Below, piece by piece: positions 43,117 through 54,651 of a stretch of 64,000 nt of DNA. The notes under the pieces are model-generated. The model worked only from the letters and a program-made list of their open reading frames with translations. It was not told where the DNA came from and did no database searches. Numbering within the stretch: position 1 is the first letter of the stretch; each line of letters begins with the position of its first letter. Made by a program: the position numbers and the translations under genes. The stretch is from Staphylotrichum longicolle (lineage: Eukaryota; Ascomycota; Sordariomycetes; Sordariales; Chaetomiaceae). The stretch covers positions 4,588,001 to 4,652,000 of the forward strand of contig JAHCVI010000003.1 of NCBI GenBank assembly GCA_019096155.1, written 5' to 3'.

Positions 43117-44173
43117 TCAAAGCCAGAGCAGCGGAACGAGGACCACGACAAAGGCCAGGGGCTGGATAGACAGCCCACCAGCTCCACCCGTCGCGAAGGT
43201 GATTGTCGACGTGGAGTTGCCAGTCTGCATCAAGTCACGTTAGCCAGCTGTATTCAGGAAAGGGAAAAGGCAGCCTACCGGTCTGTGGGTTGTCGAAGTG
43301 GGTGGCTTCGTAATCGTCCCCGACGTGGAGGCAGTGCCCGAGGTTCCGGTGCCCGAGGTTCCGGTGCGCGACGACGTTGGCGGCGGGCATCCATCTCCGT
43401 GAGTCGTCACTGTCACCGTGACTGCGGCGACGGTGGACACCACTGTGGTTGTGGCCCATGAGGTGACGGTGGATGCGGGACACTGCGAGTTGGTGGTTGT
43501 GGACAAGGTCTGAGACTCGGACCTAGTCCCCGTCCCGCTGGTCGAGGAACCCGATGTGGAGGAGCCGGACGTTGAGGGGCCCGTTGTTGTCGCGGAGGAG
43601 CTTGGTCCGCCCGAGGACGTCGGCCCGTTTGTTGTCGAGGAGGTGCTCGAGACCGGGACGCCGCATTCTTCCAAGCTTTGTCCCTTTGCGACGGTTAGCA
43701 TGCTAAAAGTACGAGGTCAAGGACAGGGGATGTGTGCCATGACTTACATCCTCACAGCACCACACCTTCCCGCCAAACTCTTGCCAGGCACAGTAGTACC
43801 CTCTCTCGCAAGCACCTATCGATCATGTATGTTAGCGAGGGCTATCTATGACTTGGGGCTCAGGGCTCAACCCACGTCCGGACCCATTCTCGCAGCACGT
43901 CTGGCCCAAGTCGACCTTGTTGTAGCAGAAAAGCGAGAGAGTCGTCGATGCCTGGCAGGACAGCCAATTCGTCCCGCAAGCGTTCTCGCAAGTCGTGCCA
44001 GAGCCGCAAGATCCAAACTCTGGATGGTACCCTGGCGGCGGCGTCTGGCGGCGATCAAGACTGCCGGCTTCCAGAATCGACCTGGGTGTGTTCCACTTGT
44101 AGAATTGGTGTTCCTGTGCTGTCCCGAGGGACAGCAGCTGGAGGAACGCGAGCGCAATGCTGTGTTTTCCCAT
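43117..44173 (-). CDS. GPI-anchored Cys-rich, Ser/Thr-rich cell-surface protein
   Basis: Four exons (44173-43876, 43815-43748, 43683-43279, 43224-43117; introns 54-64 nt, all in phase) give 292 residues. A signal peptide (MGKHSIALAFLQLLSLGTAQ) is followed by an RR site and a Cys-rich module of about 100 residues. Its cysteines read CGSGTTCENACGTNWLSC, LFCYNKVDLGQTCC, ACERGYYCAWQ and VWCCEDGQSLEEC. A long Ser/Thr/Gly stalk follows with repeats (STSGSSTSGSSTSG; SRTGTSGTGTSGT). The last exon supplies a C-terminal hydrophobic tail (GGLSIQPLAFVVVLVPLLWL) typical of a GPI-attachment signal. It should sit on the plasma membrane or be transferred to the wall. The function of the Cys-rich module is unknown to me; effector-like or adhesive roles are possible. 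Its start is confirmed by the signal peptide. Confidence 0.82.
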
Positions 44174-45067
44174 CTTGAGGTATCACTTTTGGAGCAGCAA
44201 AGACGCGAAAGACGTGCCAAGAACGCAATGGGGAGCTCTGCTCAGGAACAGGAAGTCAGCTTGATAAGGTTGGAGCTCCCGTGCCCTGGGGAGGGTGCGT
44301 CCCTGACGCCAATCGTCATGTTGGGACTCGACGGCGTCCGTGGCGCGCTCTGATGGGCTGAAAACAAAAGTCGAACCAAGTTGGACCTGGCAACGACCAG
44401 CCCCGAATTTTTCGCATTTTTCACCCCGCCGTCGTCCTGGCCAACCACACGAGCGGTCGTGAGCTCTGAGTTGTCCGTGCCGAGCGGTGAGCTGTCGACC
44501 ATCCCTGAATGGGCCCAATGGGCCCTGCGCTATCTGCGCGAGGTTGGGCGCGCTGCCGATCGGGCAAGAGGCGCGCCAAGCCAGCGTGCCAATATTGAGT
44601 CGGCGTCCAATCAAGATGCAACCAAGACTTGGCCATGCAGCTTGTGCGGCCATCACCAGTCCAGCCAGTCCAGCCGTCTTTCAGCTTCGTCATTGCACAT
44701 CCAGAGCCCAGGGGTCGCATTGGGCCGCAGATGCACCAGATGCCACAACTGCACGCCATCAACACTCGGGTGCCTCTGTGGTTGGCGAGTCCCTTGTCTG
44801 CCGGCAATTTCTCCGTATCATGCAGCCTTGGTTTTGGGATCCAGTCATGTCCCTCATCAAGCAGGGTCTCCTCCCTCGCGTCTGTGTCTTTCTGCCATTC
44901 CGGTGTTGTCTGATGTTATGAACCGTGGAGTGGAAAACCCATCCACCTCGACGGCCCTCACTGCCCCGTCTCTTGGCACCTGCTCTTCGTTCTGAAGCTA
45001 TTCCCAAATCTCAAGACCGCGTAATAGACCAACAAACGACCACTCCGCAAGGAGAACACCCGCCACG
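44174..45067. other. Divergent promoter region
   Basis: Between the minus-strand GPI-protein gene and the plus-strand membrane protein gene. Frames here (44381-44995 plus, 44183-44656 minus) are overlapping shadows without domain content. Confidence 0.55.
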
Positions 45068-46804
45068 ATGGGTAACTTCGTGGGCATCACGAGCACGGGC
45101 TTCGTCGGCACCGACGAGATGAGCGCCGTGACCTCGTACATGCCCTGCCACATCTTCGGCGACCAGATGCTCATCGGCGCCGGCATCCGCATCGGCTTCT
45201 ACCTGCTGTATGCCGCCGCCATCGTCGCCGTCCTGTTCGGCGTCGACAAGCAGTTCCGCTTCTGGCACGGCGCCTGGGGCATCCTCGCCCTGTCGCTCTT
45301 CCTCGCCATGTTCCTGAACGTGGTCGACTACAACCTGATCATCATCGACTATGCCGTCCTGATCCAGCTGGTGCTCTGGTACCCGGTGTACTTTGTCTTC
45401 ACCGTGTTTTTCCGCCAAGCCCTTGTGGTGGAGGGGAGGAGCCACTCCAAAGCCGACGCCGAGTACCAGGAGAGGCTGCAGCGTTGCCGCCAGGCTGCTG
45501 TCACGCAGCTCGACGTGGCCCGCGCGCGTGCGTACGCCGACGTCCTCAAGGCCTTTGCTCTGCACGCGGCCGCCGAGGAGGCAGAGCGCGACCACGACGA
45601 TGCGCAGGCGGCTCTCAGCCAGGCAGTCCAGCACTACGTCTCGCACTGGCATCAGCAGATCGAGGTCAGCGATGGCCGGCGCAGCGAGGAGGTGCACATC
45701 GACGGCGGCGCCGTGACGACCGTGTACAACACCGAGCTGATCGAGGAGATCGCGGCGGCCCCGACCCGTGCCGACATCGACAAGCTCCGTGACCTCTACG
45801 TCGCTGCCCTCATCCACTCGCAACAGTCCATCGCCGAGGCGCGCGCCACCGAGCAAGAGGTCGCCCTCATCGCGTCCGAGGAGCTGCGCATCAAGCGCCG
45901 CCGGCGTGCTCCGAAGCAGTCATTCCTCCACTTCCTCATCACGGCCAGCTACAAGGACCAGCTGACGGCGGCCATCGGCCTCCTGATCTGGTCGGCCTTC
46001 ATGTTCGGCACCGCGGCGCTCAACTGGCCGCTCCTGCACCACGGCAGCAAGCCCGGCGGTGCGTGCGACAACGTCCCCACCGTCTACTTCGTCTTCGCGC
46101 CCAAGAAGCCCTTCGCAGACTCAGGCTTCACCCTCTTCTTGCGGATCTGGACCGTCGGCGTGTGCATCGTGGCCGTCTTCACCACGGCGCTCGCCCTCTT
46201 CATCCTCCTCGTCAGCGTGTTCGGTCCCGCGGTCGTGGGCCTCGGCGGCGGTGCGCGGCGCCAGCGACGCCGGCGCGGCAAGAAGTCTGTCGAGGCCGGC
46301 CCCGCCAGCGAGCACAACCACGACCTGCACGCGTCGCCGGGGTACAACCGCAAGGCGCGCGGGCGGCACACGCAGGAGATCCTGGCGTGCCTGCACCACA
46401 CCGACACGCGGTCGGTGCAGCACCGCTACCGCAGCCGCACGACGGCGCCCGCGCGCTTCAGCCTGTGGAACATCCCCTGGGCGGTCCTGCTGGCGGTGCT
46501 GCTCGTCGTGACCATCGTCTGCGCCGAGCTGACGGTCTCGCGGCAGGGGCCCAACAACAACGTGCCGCTGGACTTTGCGCGGCCGCCCCTCCACGAGACG
46601 TCCGAGATTCTCGCGTTTTTGATCGGGCTGTACTCGCTGGTGCTGACGCTGCTGAGCGTGTTTGGGGCGTTTGCGGCGGCGTTTTTGCGCAAGAACCGCA
46701 GGAAGAACAAAGGCCACGACGAGCACCCTTATCGTCGGCATCGCCACGCAAAGGAGGAGGTGGTGCAGGAGGGCAAGTCGGAGCAGCCGGGGACGGCATA
46801 CTAG
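45068..46804 (+). CDS. Orphan multipass membrane protein with long cytoplasmic-type helical loop
   Basis: A single-exon, 578-residue protein starts at ATG 45068. Three membrane segments occur early (about 33-55, 62-82 and 87-108). A charged, Ala-rich, probably coiled-coil region of about 180 residues follows (KADAEYQERLQRCRQ ... SEELRIKRRRR). Further membrane segments lie at about 297-318, 352-385, 470-492 and 518-543. Two Arg/Lys-rich stretches (RRQRRRRGKK and RKNRRKNKGHDE) mark cytoplasmic faces. No family is recognised; length and layout do not match transporters I know. The frame is intact with strong GC-biased codon use. The promoter faces the divergent GPI-protein gene. Confidence 0.75.
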   Translation: MGNFVGITSTGFVGTDEMSAVTSYMPCHIFGDQMLIGAGIRIGFYLLYAAAIVAVLFGVDKQFRFWHGAWGILALSLFLAMFLNVVDYNLIIIDYAVLIQLVLWYPVYFVFTVFFRQALVVEGRSHSKADAEYQERLQRCRQAAVTQLDVARARAYADVLKAFALHAAAEEAERDHDDAQAALSQAVQHYVSHWHQQIEVSDGRRSEEVHIDGGAVTTVYNTELIEEIAAAPTRADIDKLRDLYVAALIHSQQSIAEARATEQEVALIASEELRIKRRRRAPKQSFLHFLITASYKDQLTAAIGLLIWSAFMFGTAALNWPLLHHGSKPGGACDNVPTVYFVFAPKKPFADSGFTLFLRIWTVGVCIVAVFTTALALFILLVSVFGPAVVGLGGGARRQRRRRGKKSVEAGPASEHNHDLHASPGYNRKARGRHTQEILACLHHTDTRSVQHRYRSRTTAPARFSLWNIPWAVLLAVLLVVTIVCAELTVSRQGPNNNVPLDFARPPLHETSEILAFLIGLYSLVLTLLSVFGAFAAAFLRKNRRKNKGHDEHPYRRHRHAKEEVVQEGKSEQPGTAY

Positions 46805-47481
46805 GGAATGCGTTTGGGTGATGGAGTTTAATGCGACGGATGGGTTGAGAAGTTGGTCAGAGTGTAACGTAGCTAGGTGCTATTAATGTGGAGGCAAGGA
46901 TCTAATGAGGCAATGGATGATGATGCAATCGAAATTTTGATTCTGAATGCACATGACGGTGGTTCCGCAAAGAAGGGAAGGAAGGCGTGGTCAAGGCTAC
47001 CTAGGCAACCACCTCGCATGTTGTTGACCTTTCTGATTGCCCTCAGCTGTGCTAAAAGTCAAAGTTATTGCCGGCACCTTTTTCACAATTTCAGCCAAAC
47101 CGACAAAACCAATTCATATCGGCTTCGAGTTTTGCTCTTTTTCTCTTGTAAAAAAACAGTTACCGCTAAAACCTTTAGCGGCCAATATCGAGTGCCTCCT
47201 TAATGACTGGCGAGAGCACACCACCCCCCCCCAATGGTATGGATACCCCCCATGCACGACCATGCATGCGGGCCCCCAATTCACAGAGCCTGATGCCCAA
47301 CAAGGCTCTGCAACCGGTGGTGGCTGTGCGAGGGCTCAGCTCCCCGCCAATTCACCGAGCAGAAAGAGCCGTGAGTAGAAAATTCGCTTCTCTCACCGCA
47401 CAAAACTGGATCTTTCCTCTCACATGGAACTTTTCTCTTGCACCAAGTCACCAAAGAGCAGCTGCCGACGCTCTCGGAGAC
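46805..47481. other. Intergenic, same-strand neighbours
   Basis: 3' flank of the first membrane protein gene and promoter of the second. The frame of the next gene stays open upstream to 47203, so its true start could lie inside this stretch. Confidence 0.5.
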
Positions 47482-49085
47482 ATGATCCGCTTACAAGACC
47501 TTCGACTTGACACTTGCGGGAGGATTCCAGGTCGAACTGCTGAAACCCCCGGTTCCAACCTCAGCGGCGAGGAGCATGATCATGCGAGCGGCGTTGATGC
47601 AGGTGCCAACTCTGAAGGCCAATTTGAGACTGTGCCGCCTGTCTCTGTCGCCACTGGCACCATCACCCCGCCACAGGCAACTCACGAGCACCCTCTTGGG
47701 CCACTTTCCGTCTGCGACGGTCCGAGTGATCAAGAATCCTGCTCAATGCCCCTTCGACAATTCGAGCCGAAGGCAAGGTTTAGTTTCCTCAAATTCCCCG
47801 ACAGCATCGATCTCACCTTGACAACACTCGGATTCATCCTAGCCGTTTGCAGCTGTGTAATATCCTGGTACGGGGTGAACTACGCCAATGCCTACGCGAA
47901 AAAGAGCTACGATGTAGCTGTCTATCAAGCATGCAGGAGCTACGAGGTTTGTTCTTCCGCGGGACTAGGTAGCTACGAAACGATTGGGAAAGAACCTGGC
48001 TGACAAACCCCCAGGATCTCCAAAACACCACGGCATGCCGAGCTGTTCTCGCCATTGGGATTCAAACCAGATCTCTTCCTGACGCCCGATCTGACATTGG
48101 TTTCGTAATCGCCCCTCCCAGTCAGTCCTACATTGATGTCTTGATGGCCTACCTCCGAAATCACGCAGCGGCTTTGTGGTGGTTGATGGGACCTTTGCGG
48201 CCCGAGGTTCTATATCCGCCTTTCATCCTCTCAATTTCCGAAACAAGGGTCAGGCTGGCTTTCGCTGTACTCTTCCGATTTTTAGCAATCGCCACCTGCC
48301 GAACGGGGATTCTGTTTCTCGATTGGACATCTACATTCGGCCTCTTAGAAACACCAAGACTCTCGGTTTTCAACGTGTTCGGGGCAGCCATTTTCGGCGT
48401 CGGCAACTGCTTCTTTGCTCTTGGAACCAGTGTGTTTGGTGTGAAGTCTTTGTGGCCAAACGGTATAACTTGGGCTGTTGGCTTCATGGTGTCACCTGCA
48501 GCGCCAGTAATACTCACCACTGGAAAGTCAAAGCACCTGCGGGCTCTATTTTTACTCACCGGCTTCGTAGTGTCAGCACCTCTAAGTGCGGACTTGTCGG
48601 ACATTGCCGCCAACGCCGCCCTGGCAACGACCTCTTTGGCGTGTTTCGTCTTCTTACCACGACAACTGTTGTCGCTGGCAACTCTCCATCACAAGGTGGA
48701 GTCCGAAACAGAGGATACTGTTGCCCAAAGCAGGAATACGCATGCAAGCCCTGTTCTCTCGGCATTGGGGTCTCTTTGTTTCATAATGGTTCACTCGGTC
48801 GGGCTTTGGGTGGCGTATCTGTTGTGGCACGGTCTCGGGGATGTCGCTGGGGCGTTCCTCTTTGGTGCATATTGCGTCTGGCTCTGCAGATTGCTTATGG
48901 TCACAGGCAGGAAAGCCTCACAAGTATTATGGGAAGACATCGCTCGACCTGGTCACGGCAACGCTCTGGAGGAGATGATTGCGTGTGCCGACGCTGATAG
49001 GGGACGGACTGTGTATCCTATCTGGGGTCTTCTTATTTCCACGATCGGTATATGTGTTGCCAGTGCGAGGGTGGACGGCAGCTGA
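47482..49085 (+). CDS. Orphan multipass membrane protein
   Basis: Two exons (47482-47946 and 48015-49085, intron 68 nt ending cccccag) join as RSYE|DLQNTTACRAVLAIG and give 511 residues from the ATG at 47482. An earlier start in the same frame is possible because it is open from 47203. The N-terminal 110 residues are polar and likely disordered. The first membrane helix is LTLTTLGFILAVCSCVISW. About seven more follow in exon 2 (FGLLETPRLSVFNVFGAAIFGVGN, GITWAVGFMVSPAAPVIL, ALGSLCFIMVHSVGLWVAYLLW, PIWGLLISTIGICVA). I do not recognise the family. It lacks signature motifs of transporters or GPCRs. It is less GC-rich than the membrane protein upstream, so the two are not simple duplicates. Confidence 0.65.
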
Positions 49086-50019
49086 GACGTGTCAGGCTCT
49101 TACCAAGACAGACAGGGTCATGATCTTCGTTTCATGGATTTCGGAGGCAGGCAACGCGCAGGCGGTTGTTATATTTCGTGCTTATTGCCATGGCGTATTC
49201 TATTACTGGAAGGGAAAGGGGTCGTTTTTTCATCAAGCAACGCAAAACTACCTGATCTTCTGGAACCTGGACTTGACTCGGCCGTGCATCGTGGCACAGG
49301 CCGGCAACACGCCTGAACGCAGTTGTAAGCCCCAAGTTGGTCAACAAAGACTACATGCTGAATCCGTCTATCACGGACCTTGACCTGAGCCGTCTCTGCC
49401 AACCCAACCTGCGTCAGTCTTCCACGTGAGGGCTGTGGCCTGCGAGTCATGTCGTTCGAGTCAAACGCAGCATCAACAATACCAGGAGATCTCGAGAAGT
49501 TACTGGAACCAACAGAGCCCCTGAAAAGAGAGGCACACCAGAGTTTCATAGATGAAAGTTCCCTGCGGACCATGCTTAGCAAAATCTTTCCTGAAGTAGC
49601 GGGCCCCCCATGCAGACTCACGACGGTGAAACGTCTCCACGATATGGGTCGCCTGCAGGTCGCCTCCGCACCGCCGCAACACAAACGCGGATCTCTTCAA
49701 CGTCGGGGTGGCCACGGCCAGACCAACCGCCAAAGTCATTGGCACCCTGGAAAATTGACCAATCAACTTACACGGTTTGGTTTCGCAATCTCAGATGGCC
49801 TCAGCGTCGACCGCATCTTGGAAACTGTCTCAACAAGATCTCCACGGCCGCCCCAGGTCCAGCGCCAAGGGCCGGCCATGTATGGTATGGTGGCACACCC
49901 AGCCGACACTCGTCGTGCAGACTCCGGACGACCAAACAGCAAGCGGCGATCCTACCAGGCAACACACACCCAAATTCTCAATTCTCTTAAACAAAACCTT
50001 GACTTCTCCAAATCTCTTC
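49086..50019. other. Intergenic region
   Basis: Frames at 49449-50108 and 49169-49684 overlap in opposite strands and show no domain. The right end should include the promoter of the Pro-rich hypothetical gene. Confidence 0.5.
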
Positions 50020-51937
50020 ATGGCCAAAACAAATCATCAATGGTCTCATGTCGTCGGGGTCCCAGAGGACGGAACGCCGCCTTTTTCCATGGAGACTCAT
50101 CAGCATGATGGGATCCAGACCAAACCTGTCCACCGTCACATCGCAGAAACCGAGGGGCTTGCCCACGAAAGGAACCCTCGATTTCTCTTCGCCGCGGAGT
50201 TCTGGGGCCACCGCCGCTTCTCAGACCCGATCCTGTTGCAGTCCCACGGTTTGACCACGCAGGCTCTGCGCGCACTCAACCTTCAGAACGGCGACGACAG
50301 CAATGGCAATGGTAACGGCGACGGCAAAGGGTACGACACCAGCAACGCCTTTTCCACCCCCAGCCCCACGCCACCCAGCAAACCCCAACCCCGACCAACA
50401 ACACCCACCACTCTCGGAAAAGGCATCGCAATCCAACTCCCCCAGCGCCCAACCCCACCACCGTCAACGTCCCCCGGACCTCCCCATCGCTCCCTCCCAC
50501 CCTCTCCAACTCTTGCCCTTCACTCTTCCTCTGCCTCCTCCCCGCCCCTGCCCTTCAACGACCCCCTTCCTCCACTGCCCAGGCTACAACCCCCACGCTC
50601 TCACCCTACGCACTCCCTTCCCCCTCCCCACGCGCCGCGAAGAACTCGTCGACGCCCTCGCCCACGTCGAGATCCACCACGTCAAGGGGCTAGGCAGCAT
50701 CGCCCGCCCGGCAATCAACAAATCCCACTCGTCGAAGCTACTTGCGCACTTCCTACACCATGCGCAGCGCAGCCTGCTCGTGCCCGTCACGGCTGCTGAG
50801 CCAGCTCCTTCTCTAACTCCCATTCCCCCGGTTGCGGCAGCCCGAGTGGCCGCAGCCGCGGCGTTGCCTGCACCGGTGGCCACTGTGCCAGATCCGCTGT
50901 CGCAGCGCGAGCTGGGGATCCTCGAGAGCGAGCTGTTCGACACGGCCAAGTACGTCGGCGGCAGCGGAGCTCGCCATCTCACGGTGCTGACGTGGTGCGA
51001 GGACGACCAGTACGGGAGCATCACGCTGTTCGAGGTCGACGTGGACGAACGTCCGCTACCGGACTTGCGGCGTGCGGCGACGGGGTTGGCGGCGCGGAGG
51101 AGACGCGCGCCGCCTGCTCTGCTGAACTCTCATTCTGCGGGCGATGGGAGGGTGACGGGGCTGCGGCCGGTGGCGGCGATGGAGGACGTCCCCCGCCAGG
51201 TGCTGGTAAATATGCGGGTTGACCACGGGCTTAAGAAGGCGGTGTTGCAGTATGGGAAGGAGACGGGGCGGTTCCGGTGGACGGCGCAGCATACTCGTCG
51301 CGGGCAGCCGACGTTTGCGAGGGTGTGGGGGGTGGATGCGGTTGATGGGAGCTGTGAGCTTGAAGTGCATTCCGCGACCGCGGCCGGATTTGAGGAGGGT
51401 TGCTGTTGTGGCAGGAGCACGATGAGAAGGAGGGCCCGGCGGAAAGACGCTAGATGGCGGGAGAGGAGGTTGTTGCGGGTGGAGGATGCGAGGGATACGC
51501 ATTCCCGTCACGGCGGTAGGGTCGTTGAGCCTCTCGACGACCTTATGCAAGCGGATTATGGGATCGTCGCGACCATCCCGCAATTCCTTGCCCTTCTCCA
51601 CGCCAGCAGGTCGACCATTGAGAAAGTGTCCTCCTCGCCCGCCACCGCACGGTCGGTTGAGACAGAGGGACGTCAAGGGCAAGCAAGGGCAAGGAACGTG
51701 CTGGTGCCCGACGGCGCCAAGTGGGCCGAGGACCGCATTTTCTGGACCGACGACGGTGCCGGCGCGATGGCCGAGCTGCGGCTGAAGAAGTACCGGAATG
51801 TCATCGACAGTGAAAGCGGACAGGTGAGACGCGGAAGGGTACATGTGCATCACAGGGACTGGGACGACCGGAGTTGGAGTTCACCAAGCCTGAGGGCCCC
51901 CTCGTTGTCGCCAGGGCCCAGGACCGCCAGATGGTGA
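50020..51937 (+). CDS. Pro-rich hypothetical protein, frame change in the Pro-rich segment
   Basis: The likely start is ATG 50020 (MAKTNHQWSHVVGVPEDG), continuing through RNPRFLFAAEFWGHRRFSDP and a long Pro/Ser/Thr-rich region. Around 50480-50600 the coding frame moves by one register. The sequence then reads HCPGYNPHALTLRTPFPLP, REELVDALAHVEIHHVKG, LLAHFLHHAQRSLLVPV, RHLTVLTWCEDDQYGSITLF and VPDGAKWAEDRIFWTDDG to a stop at 51937. Either two bases are missing in the C-rich stretch or a short intron (for example GTCAACG...TGCCCAG) is spliced; neither is clear. The C-terminal 170 residues are Arg-rich and could contain another frame problem. No known domain, signal peptide or membrane helix was seen. 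Confidence 0.5.
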
Positions 51938-52311
51938 CCTGTGGGAGGTGAACTGGTTGCAGGCAGGGTGGAAACATGATGGAAAGCGGCGTGTAGGCGG
52001 GGTTCTTGTTGGAAATGTCACCCGTTGTTATTGGGTGTCGTAATGGTTAGATCTTTTGGTCAAAAAGCTCCGGCAAAACATTTCTTTGACAAAATCTTTT
52101 GCAAGTTGGAACTTTTCGCAGTTGGGGCTTTTGACAGGATGGCCGTTTTGGCAGTTGGCGTTTTGAAACTGCATTTCTTTGTGGATGCGCCTTGGTGCCT
52201 GTGAAGAAACAAGTCGGGAGAGTTGCAGGTGGAATTAATGGTATCAAACGGATACGATAGTACTGGAACATGACGGCAATTCCAACCTGACACCTCCAAT
52301 CATGTTCTGCT
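51938..52311. other. Convergent spacer with short internal repeats
   Basis: Shared 3' flank of the Pro-rich gene and the GH3 beta-xylosidase. A GC(A)GTTGG...TTTT motif is repeated about three times between 52109 and 52168, and an AAAAGC/TTTTGC inverted pattern is nearby. No gene. Confidence 0.5.
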
Positions 52312-54651
52312 TTACGCTGGGGGCTGCGGCCACTTGTCCAGCACGGCGGCTTCACCAGTTAGGGTAAAGGTGATGTTTGCCAGAGTTGGCTGGTCGAGGA
52401 GCAGCGTGTATGTCCCAGGGTACAGGACTGTGTTGCCGTTCTGATCTACCCGGGCCAGGCTCTCGAGCTTCCAGTCGAGCTTGGCAGTTTGCGGCTGCCC
52501 CGGTTGAATGTCGAATAGCCGCTTGTACGTGGCCAGAGTCTTGATGGGCTGGGGCGTTGGCCCAAAATCACCTGCAAGAAATCCTAGCGCGACGTAGTCA
52601 GACGTGCGAGAGCCGATATTGGTGACGGTTACCGGCACTGGGGGGAAGGGGCACAAGTCGAGATATGTTGCAGCGCCGCTGCAAGAAGCCAACAGATCTG
52701 AGATGGCAAAGGTTGCAGGAAACTCCGGCACGGATACGCTAAACGTGGTGTAGTGCAGGCCATGCCCAAACCGAAACACGGCGTCCTTGAACCAGCGGTA
52801 CGTTCGACCCGGGTACGAGCCCGAAGGACGCAAGGCCATGTTTGTGTACGGAGCTTGGTTCGTGTATGATGACGGATAAACTGTAACCGGCAGCCGTCCG
52901 GCTGGGCTGGCAAGACCAGTGATGATGTTCATGACGGCAGTGCCCCCGTCTTGGCCCGGGTACCCGGCCCACAAGATGGCTTTGACGTTCGGGAGGTTCA
53001 GGAGCGGAGTATCGTCGACATGCGTCCCCATTCTGACGACGATCACCGGTTTGCCCAGCCCGGCAAGTTTTTGAATCATGGCCAGCTGCCCGGCCGGCCA
53101 CGCAATCGAGGTCCTGTCTTGGCTCTCCTTCTCAACCGTGTTGTCGATCCCCCCAAAGAAGATGACCACGCTGGACTTTTGTGCCGCGTTTACAGCCGCG
53201 CCGGTATCGGCACTGGATTGCGAAAGGGGCCCGTTGACGTAGTTCACGGTGATTCCCATCGACTTGGCGGCTGTGACCGGGTCGTGGTTGAACGGAGGAC
53301 TGCCGCTGTAACCGCCGAGCATCTTGTCGGCTGCATTCGCCCAGAACCCAATCATGGCGACTTGGGAGTTGGAGCCGTTGAGCGCTATTGGAAGCATACC
53401 GTCGTTCTTCAACAGCACAATGCCTTCCTCGGCAGCCAAAAGCGCAGTATCACGGGCGAGTTGGGTGTTGACATCTGCTGCCCCCAAATTGCGGTAGAGG
53501 CTGCCGCTGCTGTCAAAGTATCCCGCTCGAACAAGACCCTGCATTTGACGCAACATTGCCTTGTCCAACGCCGCCTGGCTGAACTGCTTCGCGTTAAAGG
53601 CCGAGGCAGGGTCTGGGGTTGTGCCGCCTGTCGCCCAGCACATGTTGTCACACCCAGCCTCGAGCGATGCGCCGATTGCTGCAGCATAGCTCGACTTGTA
53701 TCGGTGACCGCCGTTTGCGTTCCCGAGGTAGTACACAGCATCGCAGTCGCTCACCACGTACTGGTTCTGGTCGGTCCAATTCCAGTGCTTGCGCAGAATC
53801 GTGTCCATCAGGTAGGAATTGGCACACGCAGGGACGCCGTTGACAGCGTTGTAGCTGCACATTATGGACCCTACCTTGGAGTCTCGAGCGCATTGCTGGA
53901 ACGGGGGCAGGTAATACTCGGCAAGATCCTGCGTCGAGACCTTGGCGTTGAAGTTGAACCGTGTCGTGCTCCCCGAATTCTCGAGATCGTAGGCGGCAAA
54001 GTGCTTGCAAGTGGCAATGACTCGATGAGTCGGGCCTGTTCCTTGCATGCCTCTGACAAAAGCCTCGGCCCATTTCTTGTTCCGGAACGCATCTTCCCCC
54101 GGCGTCTCATGGCCTCGTCCCCAGCGAGGGTCTCGAAAGGGGTTGACATTTGGCGTCCAGAAGTCTAAGTGCGCGCGCCCATTGTTGGCAAAGGCGCGTG
54201 CCTCGGTGCTGATGATGATGCCAATCCTCTCGATCAGCGCATCATCGAAAGCTGCCGCGCTGGTGATGGCCTGCGGGAACTGAGTCGCCGCGCTGAACTG
54301 CCCGCCCCAGGTAATGCCCCGGTTGTGGGCCACCCCGTGGAGCGCTTCGTTCCACCACTGGTACGCGCTGAGACCGAGCCTTGAGACGCCTGGCGCGTTG
54401 CTGGAGGTCTGTCAGTTTACAGGGTCCTGGTAAAGAATCGGTTGGAGACGCAACTTGATGAGGTTGGCGAGCTTCTCATTGTTTCTCATTGCGGCCACGA
54501 GGGCAGCGGCGCGGGCCTCCGGGGCTGCCGACGAGTCACACACCAGATTCGACTTGAGCGGTCCATTTGCGCAGTCGGGATATTTGACGCCGCCCCTGGC
54601 AGGGACGACGAGTGCCACGAGGGAGAGCGTGAGCGCGGAGAAGAAGACCAT
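52312..54651 (-). CDS. GH3 exo-1,4-beta-xylosidase, secreted
   Basis: Two exons (54651-54455 and 54400-52312, intron 54 nt) give 761 residues. The splice restores NLINNAPGVSRLGLSAYQWW, the conserved start of the GH3 barrel. A signal peptide (MVFFSALTLSLVALVVPARG) comes first. Family landmarks are NPFRDPRWGRGHETPGED, VIATCKHFAAYDLE, SYNAVNGVPACAN and the nucleophile motif YVVSDCDAV (Asp near residue 284). SDCDAV instead of SDW is typical of the fungal beta-xylosidase branch. The second domain carries LLKNDGMLPI and FFGGIDNTVEKESQDR, and a fibronectin III-like domain closes the protein. It should release xylose from xylo-oligosaccharides. No frame breaks were seen, which contrasts with the chitinase. 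Confidence 0.92.
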
